Positions 1 to 10,400 of a DNA stretch of 64,000 nt are shown here, one piece after another. Position 1 is the stretch's first letter. Each line of letters starts with the position of its first letter. Both the position numbers and the translations under genes were made by a program. This DNA is from Strix aluco. Lineage: Eukaryota > Chordata > Aves > Strigiformes > Strigidae. The DNA is taken from the NCBI RefSeq assembly GCF_031877795.1, contig NC_133935.1:54175330-54239329 (forward strand), given 5' to 3'. The notes beneath the pieces are model-generated. The model did not search any database. It was given only the letters and a program-made list of their open reading frames with translations, and was not told the origin of the DNA.

Positions 1-2614
1 CTATTTAGGTAATATTAAATGATAAAGATAAGGGCACTGATCTATCTTAAAATCACCAATCAGCCATTATTTAAGTAAATAATATGCAGAGATTAATGCA
101 AAAAAATCAAGAAATGAGAAATATAAAACATAAACTAGTACTTTTAGAAAGGAGAGTATGAAAAAGCAGAAATTGATACTGGTTTTTTTGCCATTCCTTG
201 GCCTTTTGAGACTGTGAGGTTTTTGAAGGAGTGACCTATGCAGCTGCAATAATGTAGTACATCCTTGGGCAATATCTTAAAGTAATCATAACCACAATTA
301 CAGCCTGAAACATGCAATCCCTAGCTGTAGCTCATAGTGCCACCAGCTCCTAGTACACTTTGTACCTTCAAAATGTACAGCTTGCATGTGTGTTTCATGC
401 CAAGTTTGTCCCAGGCATTCAAGAAGCATGTGTGTGTGGTTGACTCACATACATTATGCACCACTACACCACTTCATGGAAGTGGGTGGCTAGCAGCGTG
501 AGATCCTACAGCTCAGTGTGAAAAGAGGTTGATAGAGGAATAAGGAATCTTTCACCATATTTTTGCTTATTCTGTTTATTTGTACAAATGTAAAAGACAT
601 GGCTTCTCTAAATATTTCAGCTATACTCTCAGGTTTTTCTTGGCATTACTGGTTAATTCTGCTCCCTCTCATCCTCCTCTTGCTCTGTCACACACAGTCC
701 CTCAGCAAAACCTCTCCACCCAAAGAGTTCAAGCCCACATGTGCCTTTGATTTGAGCTTAACTTGGCTTTTACTTAGCTATCTCCTATAGTTCTTCTAAG
801 ATGAAGGGCGGTAGTTACACCTAACATTTTCAGTACTATTTATCACAACCTGTTACAGCAAGTTTGAGTGAAATCAGTAAGCCTGTTCAGGGTTGCCAAG
901 ACGACCATTGCATAATGTGGTTCAGCTTAAGTCCAATGTGCTACACTGGTCAGACAGGTCACCACCCCATAAATTAGAACACATAATTTGGAATAAGAAA
1001 AGAATGCGGGCTATTTTTGCTAAGGAGTGCACCGTTGGGTTTTTGTTAGAAATCTCAAGGTGTGCACATGCTATATGTTGGTGTTAAAAGCTCCAAGCAT
1101 TTTTTGTCTTAAGACTGTGCACAAGTGTGGTTGGTCACAGCTCACTGCTAGAATATTTGCAAAATGCTCATGGGAACTCTTGGAATAATTAAAGAATGGT
1201 GTCTCCATGACAGGATAACACCCATCCCATTTCTTGCTGAGGAAACAATATGGTTATATATTATAAATTATGGCTAATTATCTCACATCCTGTTTCCTCA
1301 TAGTCCTAAACACAGGAAGCCTTTTCTTTTCCATGATATTCAATCTTGCTGTTAATAACATCTTTCATTTCTACAGTGGGATGTATTCCAGAGGATTCCA
1401 GTCTATCTTCACGGAGCACAGTCAAAGTATGACCACGACCTGGCATGGCAAGAGGAAAATTCCAGCCAAGACCACTACAACATTCCTCTGATCCTATATA
1501 AAAGGGTTGCTGCTATCCACAAAGAACTGAGAAAGTCCAATTTCCTAGGGTTTTGACCAAGATCTTCAGCTTCAGAGCCAAAACATACTTTAATTGAGCA
1601 GGAAACTCTCAGGAACTGAGGCACAGTTCCTGGATATGGAAATACTGTGAATCTGAAATGTGTGCTGCCAAATTTTATCTGATCTGATCCCACCCATTGG
1701 ATTCTTTTGAAGCTCAGTTTTGCCAAAGATTAAGTCAAGGGGATTTTTTGTATTTAGTTTACTAAATGGTAAACATGGCTGGTTCAAACACAAATAGTAG
1801 AACCAATAGCTGATTAATCTCTTCTAATGAGTTAGAAGACCAAAAAAATTCCAACCAACCAATCAACCAAAAATCCACAGCAGAGGTTTGATAACTTTGT
1901 TTCCAACATAGCCCTAGCATTTATTAAAAACACAAGAAAAAAAAAATAGAAGAAAAAAATAACAGCTCCGTTGTCTATACTCTGACTGTCTATACTTTTA
2001 GGTGTTAGACCAACCTTTCTCATTCTGTTTGGCTATAAAGCAGAAGTCTTGAATTCCTCATTCATGTGAGTTAACTCACCCCACATACTTTTGCTTATAG
2101 AATATCATGCTATATTTCCAAACAATTAAGCTTGCAAGCAAAGACATACTGCATGTAAATAAAAACACAGTATCTCAATCAAACAGTTTTTTAAAACAAG
2201 GGAAGAATGAAAAGCTCTAACACCGAAATAATGTTCTCAGTGCAGCCAAGTATCCGAGGCATCTTGACAAACAAAACACACAGTCTGCTTATGTGGATAG
2301 ATATACACATGGCAGAACTTTAAAATTTAAAATTTCCTAAAAAGCAATGAGAATGCAAGTACCAAAGACAGAGACTTCAGAACGCTACATTATTAGAACA
2401 ATGATTTAATCCACCTAGTTTATTTCCAGTTAATGCATTTTTTGGCATAAGTTGAATTTGAAATTAAAGCAATAATCAAAATTCATTGCTGGAAAGAGGG
2501 AGAGATAGATCCCCAGAAAATTTCTGAAAAAAAATAATCAAGCAACCAATTTATAAGTACTTCAAAGATAATAAGAAGATAAGGACCAACACTAATTTTT
2601 AAAGAACAATGGAT
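1..2614. other. Intergenic DNA upstream of SCAF11
   Basis: AT-rich single-copy sequence. The open frames here are short and none shows splice sites, family motifs or a plausible promoter. A short CCAA/CAAC-type low-complexity patch lies near 1845-1880, and an A-rich patch near 1930-1960. I see no gene. By remembered vertebrate gene order (SLC38A1 - SCAF11 - ARID2) this side would face SLC38A1, but nothing in the sequence itself shows that. Confidence 0.6.
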
Positions 2615-3000
2615 GCCAAACCAATCTCATTTCCTTTTATAGCAGAGTAACAGGCCCCTTGGATAGGATAGACAGAGCACTTGCCGCATATTTGATTTTA
2701 GTAGGCCTTTCAATGCTGTTTAACCTAAGAAGGAGATTGAGAGGGAATTAAAAAAGTTAAAAGCAGATAAAAATCTGTTGCAAAGAGGAAGGGGACAATC
2801 TGATCCCAGTGCTCACGGTGGACAGGACCAAACATACGGGCTTCTGATGCAGCAGGAAGGATTCCAGTTATGGATCAGAAAAGCTTTCCAAAAGTATAAA
2901 TTTTAAACCAGAGAAATAGCCTGCTTGACAAAGTTTTGGAAGAGAGAGTCCACCACCAGAGATCTTGAAGAACAAATTCATTGAAGGAGCAACATATGCA
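2615..3000 (+). mobile_element. Degraded ancient CR1 (non-LTR retrotransposon) fragment
   Basis: Around 2640-2720 the sequence reads like the end of a CR1 reverse-transcriptase frame: GATTTTAGTAGGCCTTTC encodes D-F-S-R-P-F, close to the family's DFSKAFD motif. Around 2795-2985 it follows the usual CR1 3' region in order: a 'gctcacggtggacaggac' block, a 'gggcttctgatgcagcagga' block and a 'gatcttgaagaacaaattc' block. The segment between is shortened and no frame is open, so this is an old, dead copy in + orientation. The match is to remembered family consensus; RepeatMasker would settle the exact limits and subfamily. Confidence 0.7.
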
Positions 3001-6000
3001 TGACTGACCCTGCATGGGGGCAGAGAGGGTGAATGAACTCTGAATAAACTCTTAGAGTCCAGTTCAGGCTTTTTTGATGCCGTTTGAATATATCTATATT
3101 CTTCAAGAGTTCAGAATCCAAGAGCCAAATAGAGGAATCATTCATTGCTCAAACGAGCATCTGAAGCCAGACAGTAAAAATACTACATCATCAATGGTTC
3201 TTTTGTTCCCTGGGCATAGGATATTTTGGTGGCTTTAATCAATCACTCCCAACACTGTCACAACAGAAAGAAAAACCCACTATGCTAAAATTTTTTCACC
3301 TTATCTTTTCCAGAGACAGAATGTAGTACTGGCAGCTTCAAGACTCCAAAAATACCACTTCAGGCTCATTCAAGCTTATTACATTGAGAAAGTAATAATA
3401 ACAAAAGTCACTTACCTGTGCCTTTTTTGCAAAGTTGTGTAGATGGTAAATGGCATAGGATGGCGCAGGATACTTCCAAGTTAAGCATTGAAATTCACAG
3501 CACAAATACGCAACTATCTCCATCTTTCCCTCTGTGCTCTACGCCAAACCTAATTTCTGCACTCATGGATAACTACCGTTTTGTCCTCCATGAGTCCCAC
3601 TCTCTATCACATCCTCACTCATCCCCGCTTTCTTCACCCACCACTTCCCCTCCTGTGCTCTACCATATTATATTCAAAACCTCTGAGTCTGTTCTGCCAT
3701 CACTTCCCTCTCTCCCGCTCCCTAATACCACTCATTTCTAGTATTGCACTCCCAGTTGCCGCCATCTCCAAACGACCATGCCCTCATTCACACCATTCTC
3801 CCTGAGTGTCTTCGTCTTCCTCTGGCACACCTCACTCCTACCTGTCCTCACAGCTGTGCCAGGAATACGGCTCTGCTTCTGCTTTCACACAACGCTGCCC
3901 TCCCAAGGAGTACACAAGTCAGCAAGAGACTCAGCTTCAAGTAAGTTTCCAGTTCTCGTAGCTGAAGGGAAACTCTGACAATGTGGGCAGAGTACAGCCC
4001 CAAAACAAAACACAGGGCACGCACAAAGGGCCTCCAGAGTACTGCTAAAAATCATGTGCCTCCTACAGCTTGGGGTTTACTCATGATGTTTGAGTAGAAC
4101 ATTCTGGAGCCAGCTGGAAAATGAAGGCAATAGTAACTGTCTTCACTAGTCCTATCCTTCACCTACAAGGATTTATGGTTGTGGTGTCCACCTTGACTAA
4201 GGATAACCTCTGCCATCAGTCACTTGAAGAACACTTGAAGAAGCTAAAGACTTTAGAACATGTAAAAACAGACTAAAGAAATTACGTTTTTACCATCCTA
4301 AAGCATAAAAAAAACCCCAAACATCAAAAATAAGAAACTTGGCTCCCAAATCATGACATCAAAAGATTCTCCTGTCAATGAAACTGGCTGGTGCTCCCAA
4401 CTCGTTCACTAATCCAGAAATTGTAACCAGTTATTTCTGTAACCGCTCATACCAATTTTGTCCCAGTCTAATACCTCTTTTCCTTCCATCTTCACCTCAA
4501 TTCCCAATGGTATTTCATCTATCCCTTCAGGTTGACTTTTGAGAAAAACACTGATGGGTACATGAATGAGTGTGGAATCCGATAAATTTATGAATGTGCC
4601 TGTATCATAGGGTTTGCAGAGGTTAGTAGAAGATCAGAGTTCATGACCCCCTACTTCTATATCCCTGTACAAAACCTGGACTCCTCACTCCTCCTTTCAC
4701 CAGGCACAGAGAAAGCTACATCTCACGCTGCCCTCCTCCTTCGACAGAACTGACCAATCACTCACCCTTGACAGGCTAGTTCTGGGAGCAGACATCCAAC
4801 TGGACAGCACTGCCCTTCAGTCCCAGTCAGACTGGAAACCTCCGTGGGCTGGAACTTCATGTACACATAGGAAAACTCAAGAGATACTTGCCAGAGCTGA
4901 CAGCAGTCAAGTCCTAAATTTTTCTCTCCATCATAAACAGTGTAGAGTACACGCCCATCTCAAAAGGTGGATGACAAAGGGCCAAAGCCATTTGTCTGTT
5001 ACTACATACCCTGAAGTTGTGTGAGTAGCTACAAAGGCCAGTGCTGGAATGGATGTAAGATATACAGAGGAACAAATAAAAGTACAGAGAGCACCTCAGA
5101 AGTGATGAGTGTTTCTCTTTGTATTCCTCTCTCCCACAGACACCTCTTCAGCTTGCCTGGCTCTTCTGCGCAATAGGATCTGTGCAGCATGAGTAGATGA
5201 CAGCAAAGCCTTCATGACTTGTGACAGAAACAGTGAATATCGAGGCTTTCCCCGCATCTGTGAGTCCCAAATGACTTAGTAGTCATTTTAATTAAAAGAC
5301 TCAACAGTAACAAATAATAACATACAGCAGTTCTGTATAGTATGCCATCCTCACAACAAAACCTTACCTCTGTGGTTGGCTAGTCAAAAATCCAGATGTT
5401 TTTCTGCTATCGTTCTCCCTTCTTAATTGCTTCAGTGCCTTGTTCTAGGGTCATTCAAGATTTCAGTCTATTCAAAACACAGCACTGAAAGTCATCTTTC
5501 TTACTTTATAACAGGGCTTTCTTTAATCCCAACCTTCAAACCCGCTTATTCCTTTCTTTAGATGATCCCACTGAAGATCTGGGGAGTTCATTAACCTTAA
5601 TAACTTTAAAGTCAGACTTACCTTAAACATTTCATCTCCATTCATAAGTCTGTGCTTTCCAACCTATGGCTATAGTCTTGCTTCTTATTACATTTCTCTG
5701 CAGCCTGCTAATGAATCCAGTCTTTTCCTTTCTTCCTGACTCTTCTTACATGCTGTCCCCCCAGGCTCCTCTTACTTGATTCAAGTTCTTCTGAGTTAAT
5801 CCTAAATTAATTCCATCAGTAATCACAGCAACTAATAAGGTATCATCATTCTTGACAGACTGACACTAACACATATTTTACTCCACACAGGCTGCAACAA
5901 CTTCATTGTGGACACAAGGAGACACTCAACCAAGCCTGCATATTTGGGGTAGCTGGTTCCCCTTCCCTGTTGTTTGTTGGTACGGCAGGTGTGTCGCCCT

Positions 6001-6319
6001 GGGGGTTCAGCTGAGGTTTGGTGCTCCATGGCGTCCCCCAGCTCCCCACTGCCTCTGAGCCTGTGTGGAGGCGCTACGGCAGACTCACAGAGTCTGGTAG
6101 TGCCGTGATAGAGATGTACAAACACGACCGGCCTGCAACAGAGGCTGCTGCACTGAACAACTTTTCTATTGGCTATAATCAGGATGTATGACAAGATGAC
6201 AAACCGCTTCAAAAAACCTGGTTGTATAAATACATAAGGATTAAATCTCACTACTTCTGTGAGGCCCACAAACACCAGCCAGCAACAATCACCACTGACA
6301 CCAGTGGCGCCTGGAGGGA
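3001..6319. other. Intergenic DNA, pyrimidine-rich in part
   Basis: The block from about 3520 to 3900 is strongly C/T-rich on the + strand and so lacks stop codons in several frames, giving overlapping frames of 66-107 codons with low-complexity Ser/Pro/His/Leu products. I see no domain, no splice signals and no promoter there. The rest is ordinary AT-rich sequence. A minus-strand frame of 185 codons (5832-6389) runs into the CpG island and is treated as chance. Confidence 0.5.
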
Positions 6320-6752
6320 CGCTTGCAGCAGCAGAGCTCCTCTCCCCGCGCAGCCGCGGGGCAGGCCCCACGCTGCCCCCGTGCCCCACGCAGCGCCGCG
6401 GCCGTGCTGGCGTTCACAGCAAACAGGCACGGACGGCAGCAGGCAGCCCGCTGGGGGCACGGAGCTGAAAGCCCCGCGCCTCCCTGCGAGCGCTCAGGGC
6501 AGCGGCAGCGACGGCTCCCAGGGCCCGGCCCGCCCCGGCCTCTCGCCCCACCGCCGCCACCGCCGCCATCGGCCCGGCGGAGGACAGCAGCCCCAGGCTG
6601 GGCCGAACCGGCTCGTCAGCCCCCACCGCCTTCTCAAACGGGTCGCAGTCCTCTAGTCTCAGGGCTCCGTCCAAAGCTCCCTTTTGCCCAATTTTATTAA
6701 AATAATAATTTTTAAAAAAATTGCACTCGAGGTGCCCCGCGTCGCGGTCAGA

Positions 6753-6759
6753 TGACGTG
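6753..6759 (+). promoter_or_regulatory. CRE-like site (TGACGTG)
   Basis: TGACGTG at the upstream edge of the GC-rich promoter core, a typical CREB/ATF half-site variant. Motif match only. Confidence 0.45.
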
Positions 6760-6793
6760 TCCGCCCGCGCGCCCCGCCCATGCCGCCGCGCCG

Positions 6794-6807
6794 CCACCAG
6801 GGGGCGC
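6794..6807 (+). promoter_or_regulatory. Strong CTCF core motif
   Basis: CCACCAGGGGGCGC is a near-perfect copy of the vertebrate CTCF core consensus. It lies a few hundred bases upstream of the likely start region of SCAF11. In vertebrates such promoter CTCF sites often mark loop anchors or domain boundaries. Binding in this species is inferred. Confidence 0.7.
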
Positions 6808-6877
6808 GCCCGCCCCGCAACGTGCGGCCCCGCCCCGCCCCCCCCCGCCCCGGCCCTGCGCGCCCGCCCCCCCTCCC

Positions 6878-6882
6878 ATTGG
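6878..6882 (-). promoter_or_regulatory. Inverted CCAAT box (ATTGG)
   Basis: CCCATTGGCTCC carries an NF-Y type CCAAT box on the minus strand, placed within about 150 bp of the ZNF143-like motif. The spacing fits a promoter-proximal element. Confidence 0.5.
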
Positions 6883-6910
6883 CTCCTCGCCTGCCGGCGG
6901 CGGCGGCGGG

Positions 6911-6917
6911 TCACGTG
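6911..6917 (+). promoter_or_regulatory. E-box TCACGTG
   Basis: A palindromic CACGTG preceded by T, the preferred form for USF or MiT/TFE factors. It lies about 30 bp from the CCAAT box. Motif evidence only. Confidence 0.45.
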
Positions 6918-6996
6918 CCCGCCCCTTCCCGCCTCCCTTCGCCCTCTCGCGACTCCCCCGCCCCTCCTCCCCTTCAAGACGGCGCTGGAGGACCTA

Positions 6997-7007
6997 TCCC
7001 ACAATGC
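6997..7007 (+). promoter_or_regulatory. ZNF143/Staf-like site
   Basis: TCCCACAATGC matches the core of the ZNF143 (SBS) motif, which typically sits close to the start sites of CpG-island promoters. It is the best single pointer to where SCAF11 transcription begins. Confidence 0.5.
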
Positions 7008-7149
7008 TCTCGCCGGCGGCGCGGGACGGTTTGGAGGCGTCTCGCTGGCGGCCTGCGCCGCCCGCCGCCACGCCGCAGCCCTCCCACCGCCCTCCCTCCG
7101 GCCCCCCCCGCGGCGGAAGGCGGCGGAGCAGCGCCCCCCCGCGGTCCCC

Positions 7150-7403
7150 GCCGGCGCTGCGCATTCCCGGCCGCGCGTGGACATGTGGCCCGGCGGCCGC
7201 TGAGCGGGGCCCCGCCGAGCCCAGCCCGCCCTCCCGCCGCGCCTCCTGCCCGGGCGGACGCTCCTCGGCCGCAGCGGGGCGGCGGGCGCCGCTCCCGGAA
7301 GTCCCGAGGCGGCGGTGGCGGAGGAGGCGCGGGGAAGCGGAGGCTCCGTTTCATGCAGGCGGCCGCGGAGCAGTGACCGCGCGAGGGGACGCCGCGGCGC
7401 CAG
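7150..7403 (+). other. SCAF11: Probable non-coding first exon of SCAF11 (start uncertain)
   Basis: The GC-rich core ends in a good 5' splice site, CGCCAG|GTGAAC, at 7403/7404. SCAF11 in other vertebrates has an untranslated first exon and starts translation in a later exon, which fits the absence of SCAF11-like codons here and the ATG at 23475. The 5' limit is a guess. A second usable donor, GATCC|GTGAGT at 7980/7981, could end a longer or alternative first exon. Cap-analysis or RNA-seq data would decide. Confidence 0.45.
7295..7302 (+). promoter_or_regulatory. ETS-family site (CCGGAAGT)
   Basis: CCGGAAGT is the consensus ETS/GABPA site and lies inside the probable first exon or just upstream of it. 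Confidence 0.5.
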
Positions 7404-10400
7404 GTGAACAGCGGCGCTCGGGGCCGGGGGCGGCGGGGGGCAGGCGCTTCCCTCGGGAGTTTCCGTGTGGGGCGGGAAAGTGTTCGGGGCCGTTTCCCCA
7501 CGCGGGCCGGGGCAGGGCGCCGGCGGGAGGGACGGAGAGGGGGGGCGAGGCGGGCGGTGCTGCCGTCCCGCTCTGGCCGGGGCCTTCGCCTCCGCTCGGA
7601 GCCCGCCGGGCTCGGGTGCTCCCTCCCTTCCTCCCTCCCTCCTTCCCTCCCTCCGCTTCGCCGGGCTGAGGGCGGGGTTTGCTGCCGGCTCCGGCCGCGG
7701 GTTTTCCCCCGCTCCCCTCCCCTCCCCTCCTCTCGCCGCCCGTGTCGTGGCGCCGGCCGGGAGCCTGGCCCGCCCCGGTGCTGGCGCTCGGCCGCCGTGA
7801 CAGGCCGCTGCCGGGGCAGAGGGGGGCTCTCGGCCGCCCGCCTCGTCTCCCGGGGCGAGACGGGAAACAAAGCGGGGCGGCTGGGGCGATCCGCCGTTCC
7901 CAGGAGACCGCCGGCCCCCTCCGAGCCGAAAGCTTTTGTGAAGGCGCAACGGGTGGAGCAGCAGCCCTGCCCGGTGATCCGTGAGTGGGCTTAGCGCGGG
8001 GACCTCCCCGCCGTGGCGCGGGGCGGAACAAAGATCTCGGGCCGGGGAGGCACCGCCGTCCCTCTTCTTCCCGGGAGCGGCAGGCGCTGACCCGGCCGCC
8101 CGGAGTTGTAAATGCCGGCAGCGTTCGCTGGAAGAGCGTCTTGGAGCGGCAGGAGTTACTGGAAGACTTTGCAGTTGTGGGGAAGTTGCACGGAGAGGTT
8201 CAACTTAAAGCCCAGCTCTGCTTTTGTGCTGTTGTGGAATCGCGGCTGGCTTAAATATCGGTAAAGTTGCACAGAGTAACACTGGAACCTGGAAGCGGTA
8301 CAGTTATCAAGCCAGTGAGAGACTCACCAGTTCTTCTTGTGTTTTACAGTACATTGTGTCCTATTTTTTTTTTCCTGCTTGTGAGTATTAAAAATAGCAT
8401 GAGCCCCAAATGTAACTCCTCTTTGACAACCTGTCTCCACGTTTATAACTTCAAAACAATTTTGGTAGAATTAAAATTGGTCCCCTTCCTCTCACAATGT
8501 TTTTATTTTAGACTATAGCAATTAATTTAAAGTTTTTAGGAAGAATGAGATAGCAGAGAGAGAGGCCAGGTAGTTAGTATCTGTTTAGTATCAGTAACTA
8601 GGTACTGTTGGCAAAGAATCATTTATTTAAAAAGTCGAGAGATAGTTAAGGCTGTTCACATCTAAGTAATAAAGATTGGGATGCCCCTGATTATTTTAAG
8701 ATTGTAATTTTATAGCTTTTTAGGGCTTTGGTAACCTTAAAGGGAGATGTAGCTAACTTGGTGTCTGATGTTATGTTTGTATATCACTAATGTATGGGGG
8801 GGTTAATTTTCTTTCAGTGGATCACAGTTTTAAGTGAAGTGTAATCTGTCTTGGAGTTTTACTATGTGGGTATTCAGACTCTCTTACACGTGGAAGAAGA
8901 AGAATGGGGGAAGTCTTTAGTCATTTTGTTGTGGTTTCTTTTGATTTTAGCAGAAATAAATAGTAGGTTTCTGAAATGACAAAAATTTGCTATTATTTGG
9001 TCGATTATACATGGTAATCCATGTCTCTTCTGTTTTAACTGGAAAGCTGCATTTAGAGATTCACAAGATTTAAAAAAATGGATAGCATCCTCTTCAGTGG
9101 ATAAAAAAGACTTGGAAATTATCCCAAGTACTTTTTCAAATGTTTCCTTTAGAATTTCTAGGAATATAATGTTTGTTGTTCTGTTTTCCTTAGATAAGAT
9201 GAGAGATAGTTGGGGGAGGGAGGAGGCTATTTAGACTTTTAGTCACAATGTTTAAGTCTATTGTAGCTTTCCTTTTCAGTAGTTTACATTTGCTGTTTTG
9301 TCAATTTCCAGAGTGATAAATGTCCCAGATAAGAAATACATCCATTGTCTTTCATGTTCCACTTGCCTTAAAGTCTGCTTCTGAATAAGGCAGAATGGAC
9401 AACAGCTTTGTGGCCTTGATGGGAGGGGTAATCTCTCATCCAAATGGTCTTGAAAGAGAATGTTTTTCAGACCTTCTTTAATAGCAGTAAACCTGAGTTC
9501 ACTGGGTTCACAATTAGTATTCAGATTACCTTTAACATTGGGAACACTCCTCTAGTAATTTGAGGTTTCTTGAAGGTGAATTTATAGTGCTCAAACACAG
9601 TATGTGAAGATTGTCGAGTCTGACTGAACAAGGAGATGTAAGTTTATCTTATTCTCCAGTTATTCAGCTATCGCTTTTGAAACATCCAAATGATAGAGTT
9701 TCTTTGTGCTCTGGTCTGACTGTAGTTTGACATGACTTTGCATGACTTCTAGCCTCTGGTTTTATAAAACTTGTACATGGTTCTGCTCATGATACATGAT
9801 GATTGTGCTCTGGTTACAAACATCTGTTGTTTCGGGTTTTTTCCCCTGTTACGGAATCTTCTCAGTTTTCTGTCCTGGGCACTAAAAAACCTGTGCAAAA
9901 ACTATTACTAGGTGAAGCCAACTTTAAATTAAAGGGTGATTTTTATTTCAATTAATGTCATATTTAAACATACATGATATTAATGGGGGGAAAGAAACTG
10001 CTGGAAAAAGTTTGATGGATTGACTTGCCTTACTTACACCAAAATTCTTGAAGCCTGGCCTTCTTTCAGTCCACTCTTCAGTGTTGGGATTTTCTTTGCC
10101 AGCAATCTTAGTGAGGAAGAAAAAAATGTCCTTCCAGTTAATAGTAACAATAGTGACACGTGCAGTCCAGTGATTATTTAGTGCTGTCAACCATTGTTAC
10201 CAGTTTGTCTGAATGAATTCTGAAATGGTTACAGTTAATCTGCTAAATCATTTAAGATTAAAGTAGTTTATAAATCTCAACATTTCCCTTTTTTTTTTGG
10301 AAGTTGGAGGTACAGTGTTAAACAGATTTATACCCTAACCATTCTGTAGTCATAAATACCAGAGGTTTCCAATGTGCATATTTCTTTAGAGCACTTCAAA

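Larger units (their letters stand above)
6320..8110. promoter_or_regulatory. SCAF11: CpG-island promoter of SCAF11
   Basis: A block of about 1.8 kb with very high G+C and dense CpG, in sharp contrast to AT-rich flanks on both sides. It is the only such island upstream of the SCAF11 coding exons and carries a cluster of promoter-proximal motifs: CRE-like 6753-6759, CTCF 6794-6807, inverted CCAAT 6878-6882, CACGTG 6912-6917, ZNF143-like 6997-7007 and ETS 7295-7302. There is no clear TATA box in the GC-rich core, as expected for a broadly expressed gene with dispersed initiation. The long open frames on both strands here result from GC-richness. Transcription probably starts between about 7000 and 7400, but the exact site cannot be read from sequence. 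Confidence 0.85.

Noticed and set aside
3418..3978. Overlapping Ser/Pro/His-rich frames on the + strand
   Set aside because: They follow from a pyrimidine-rich tract lacking stop codons; low-complexity composition and no motif.
5832..6389. Minus-strand 185-codon open frame next to the island
   Set aside because: No recognised family, no promoter or splice context, and it overlaps other frames at the island edge.
6414..7949. Minus-strand 511-codon open frame and several overlapping frames in the CpG island
   Set aside because: Stop codons are AT-rich, so GC-dense DNA gives long frames on both strands. The products are Pro/Arg/Ala/Gly low-complexity with no domain, and all frames overlap one another.
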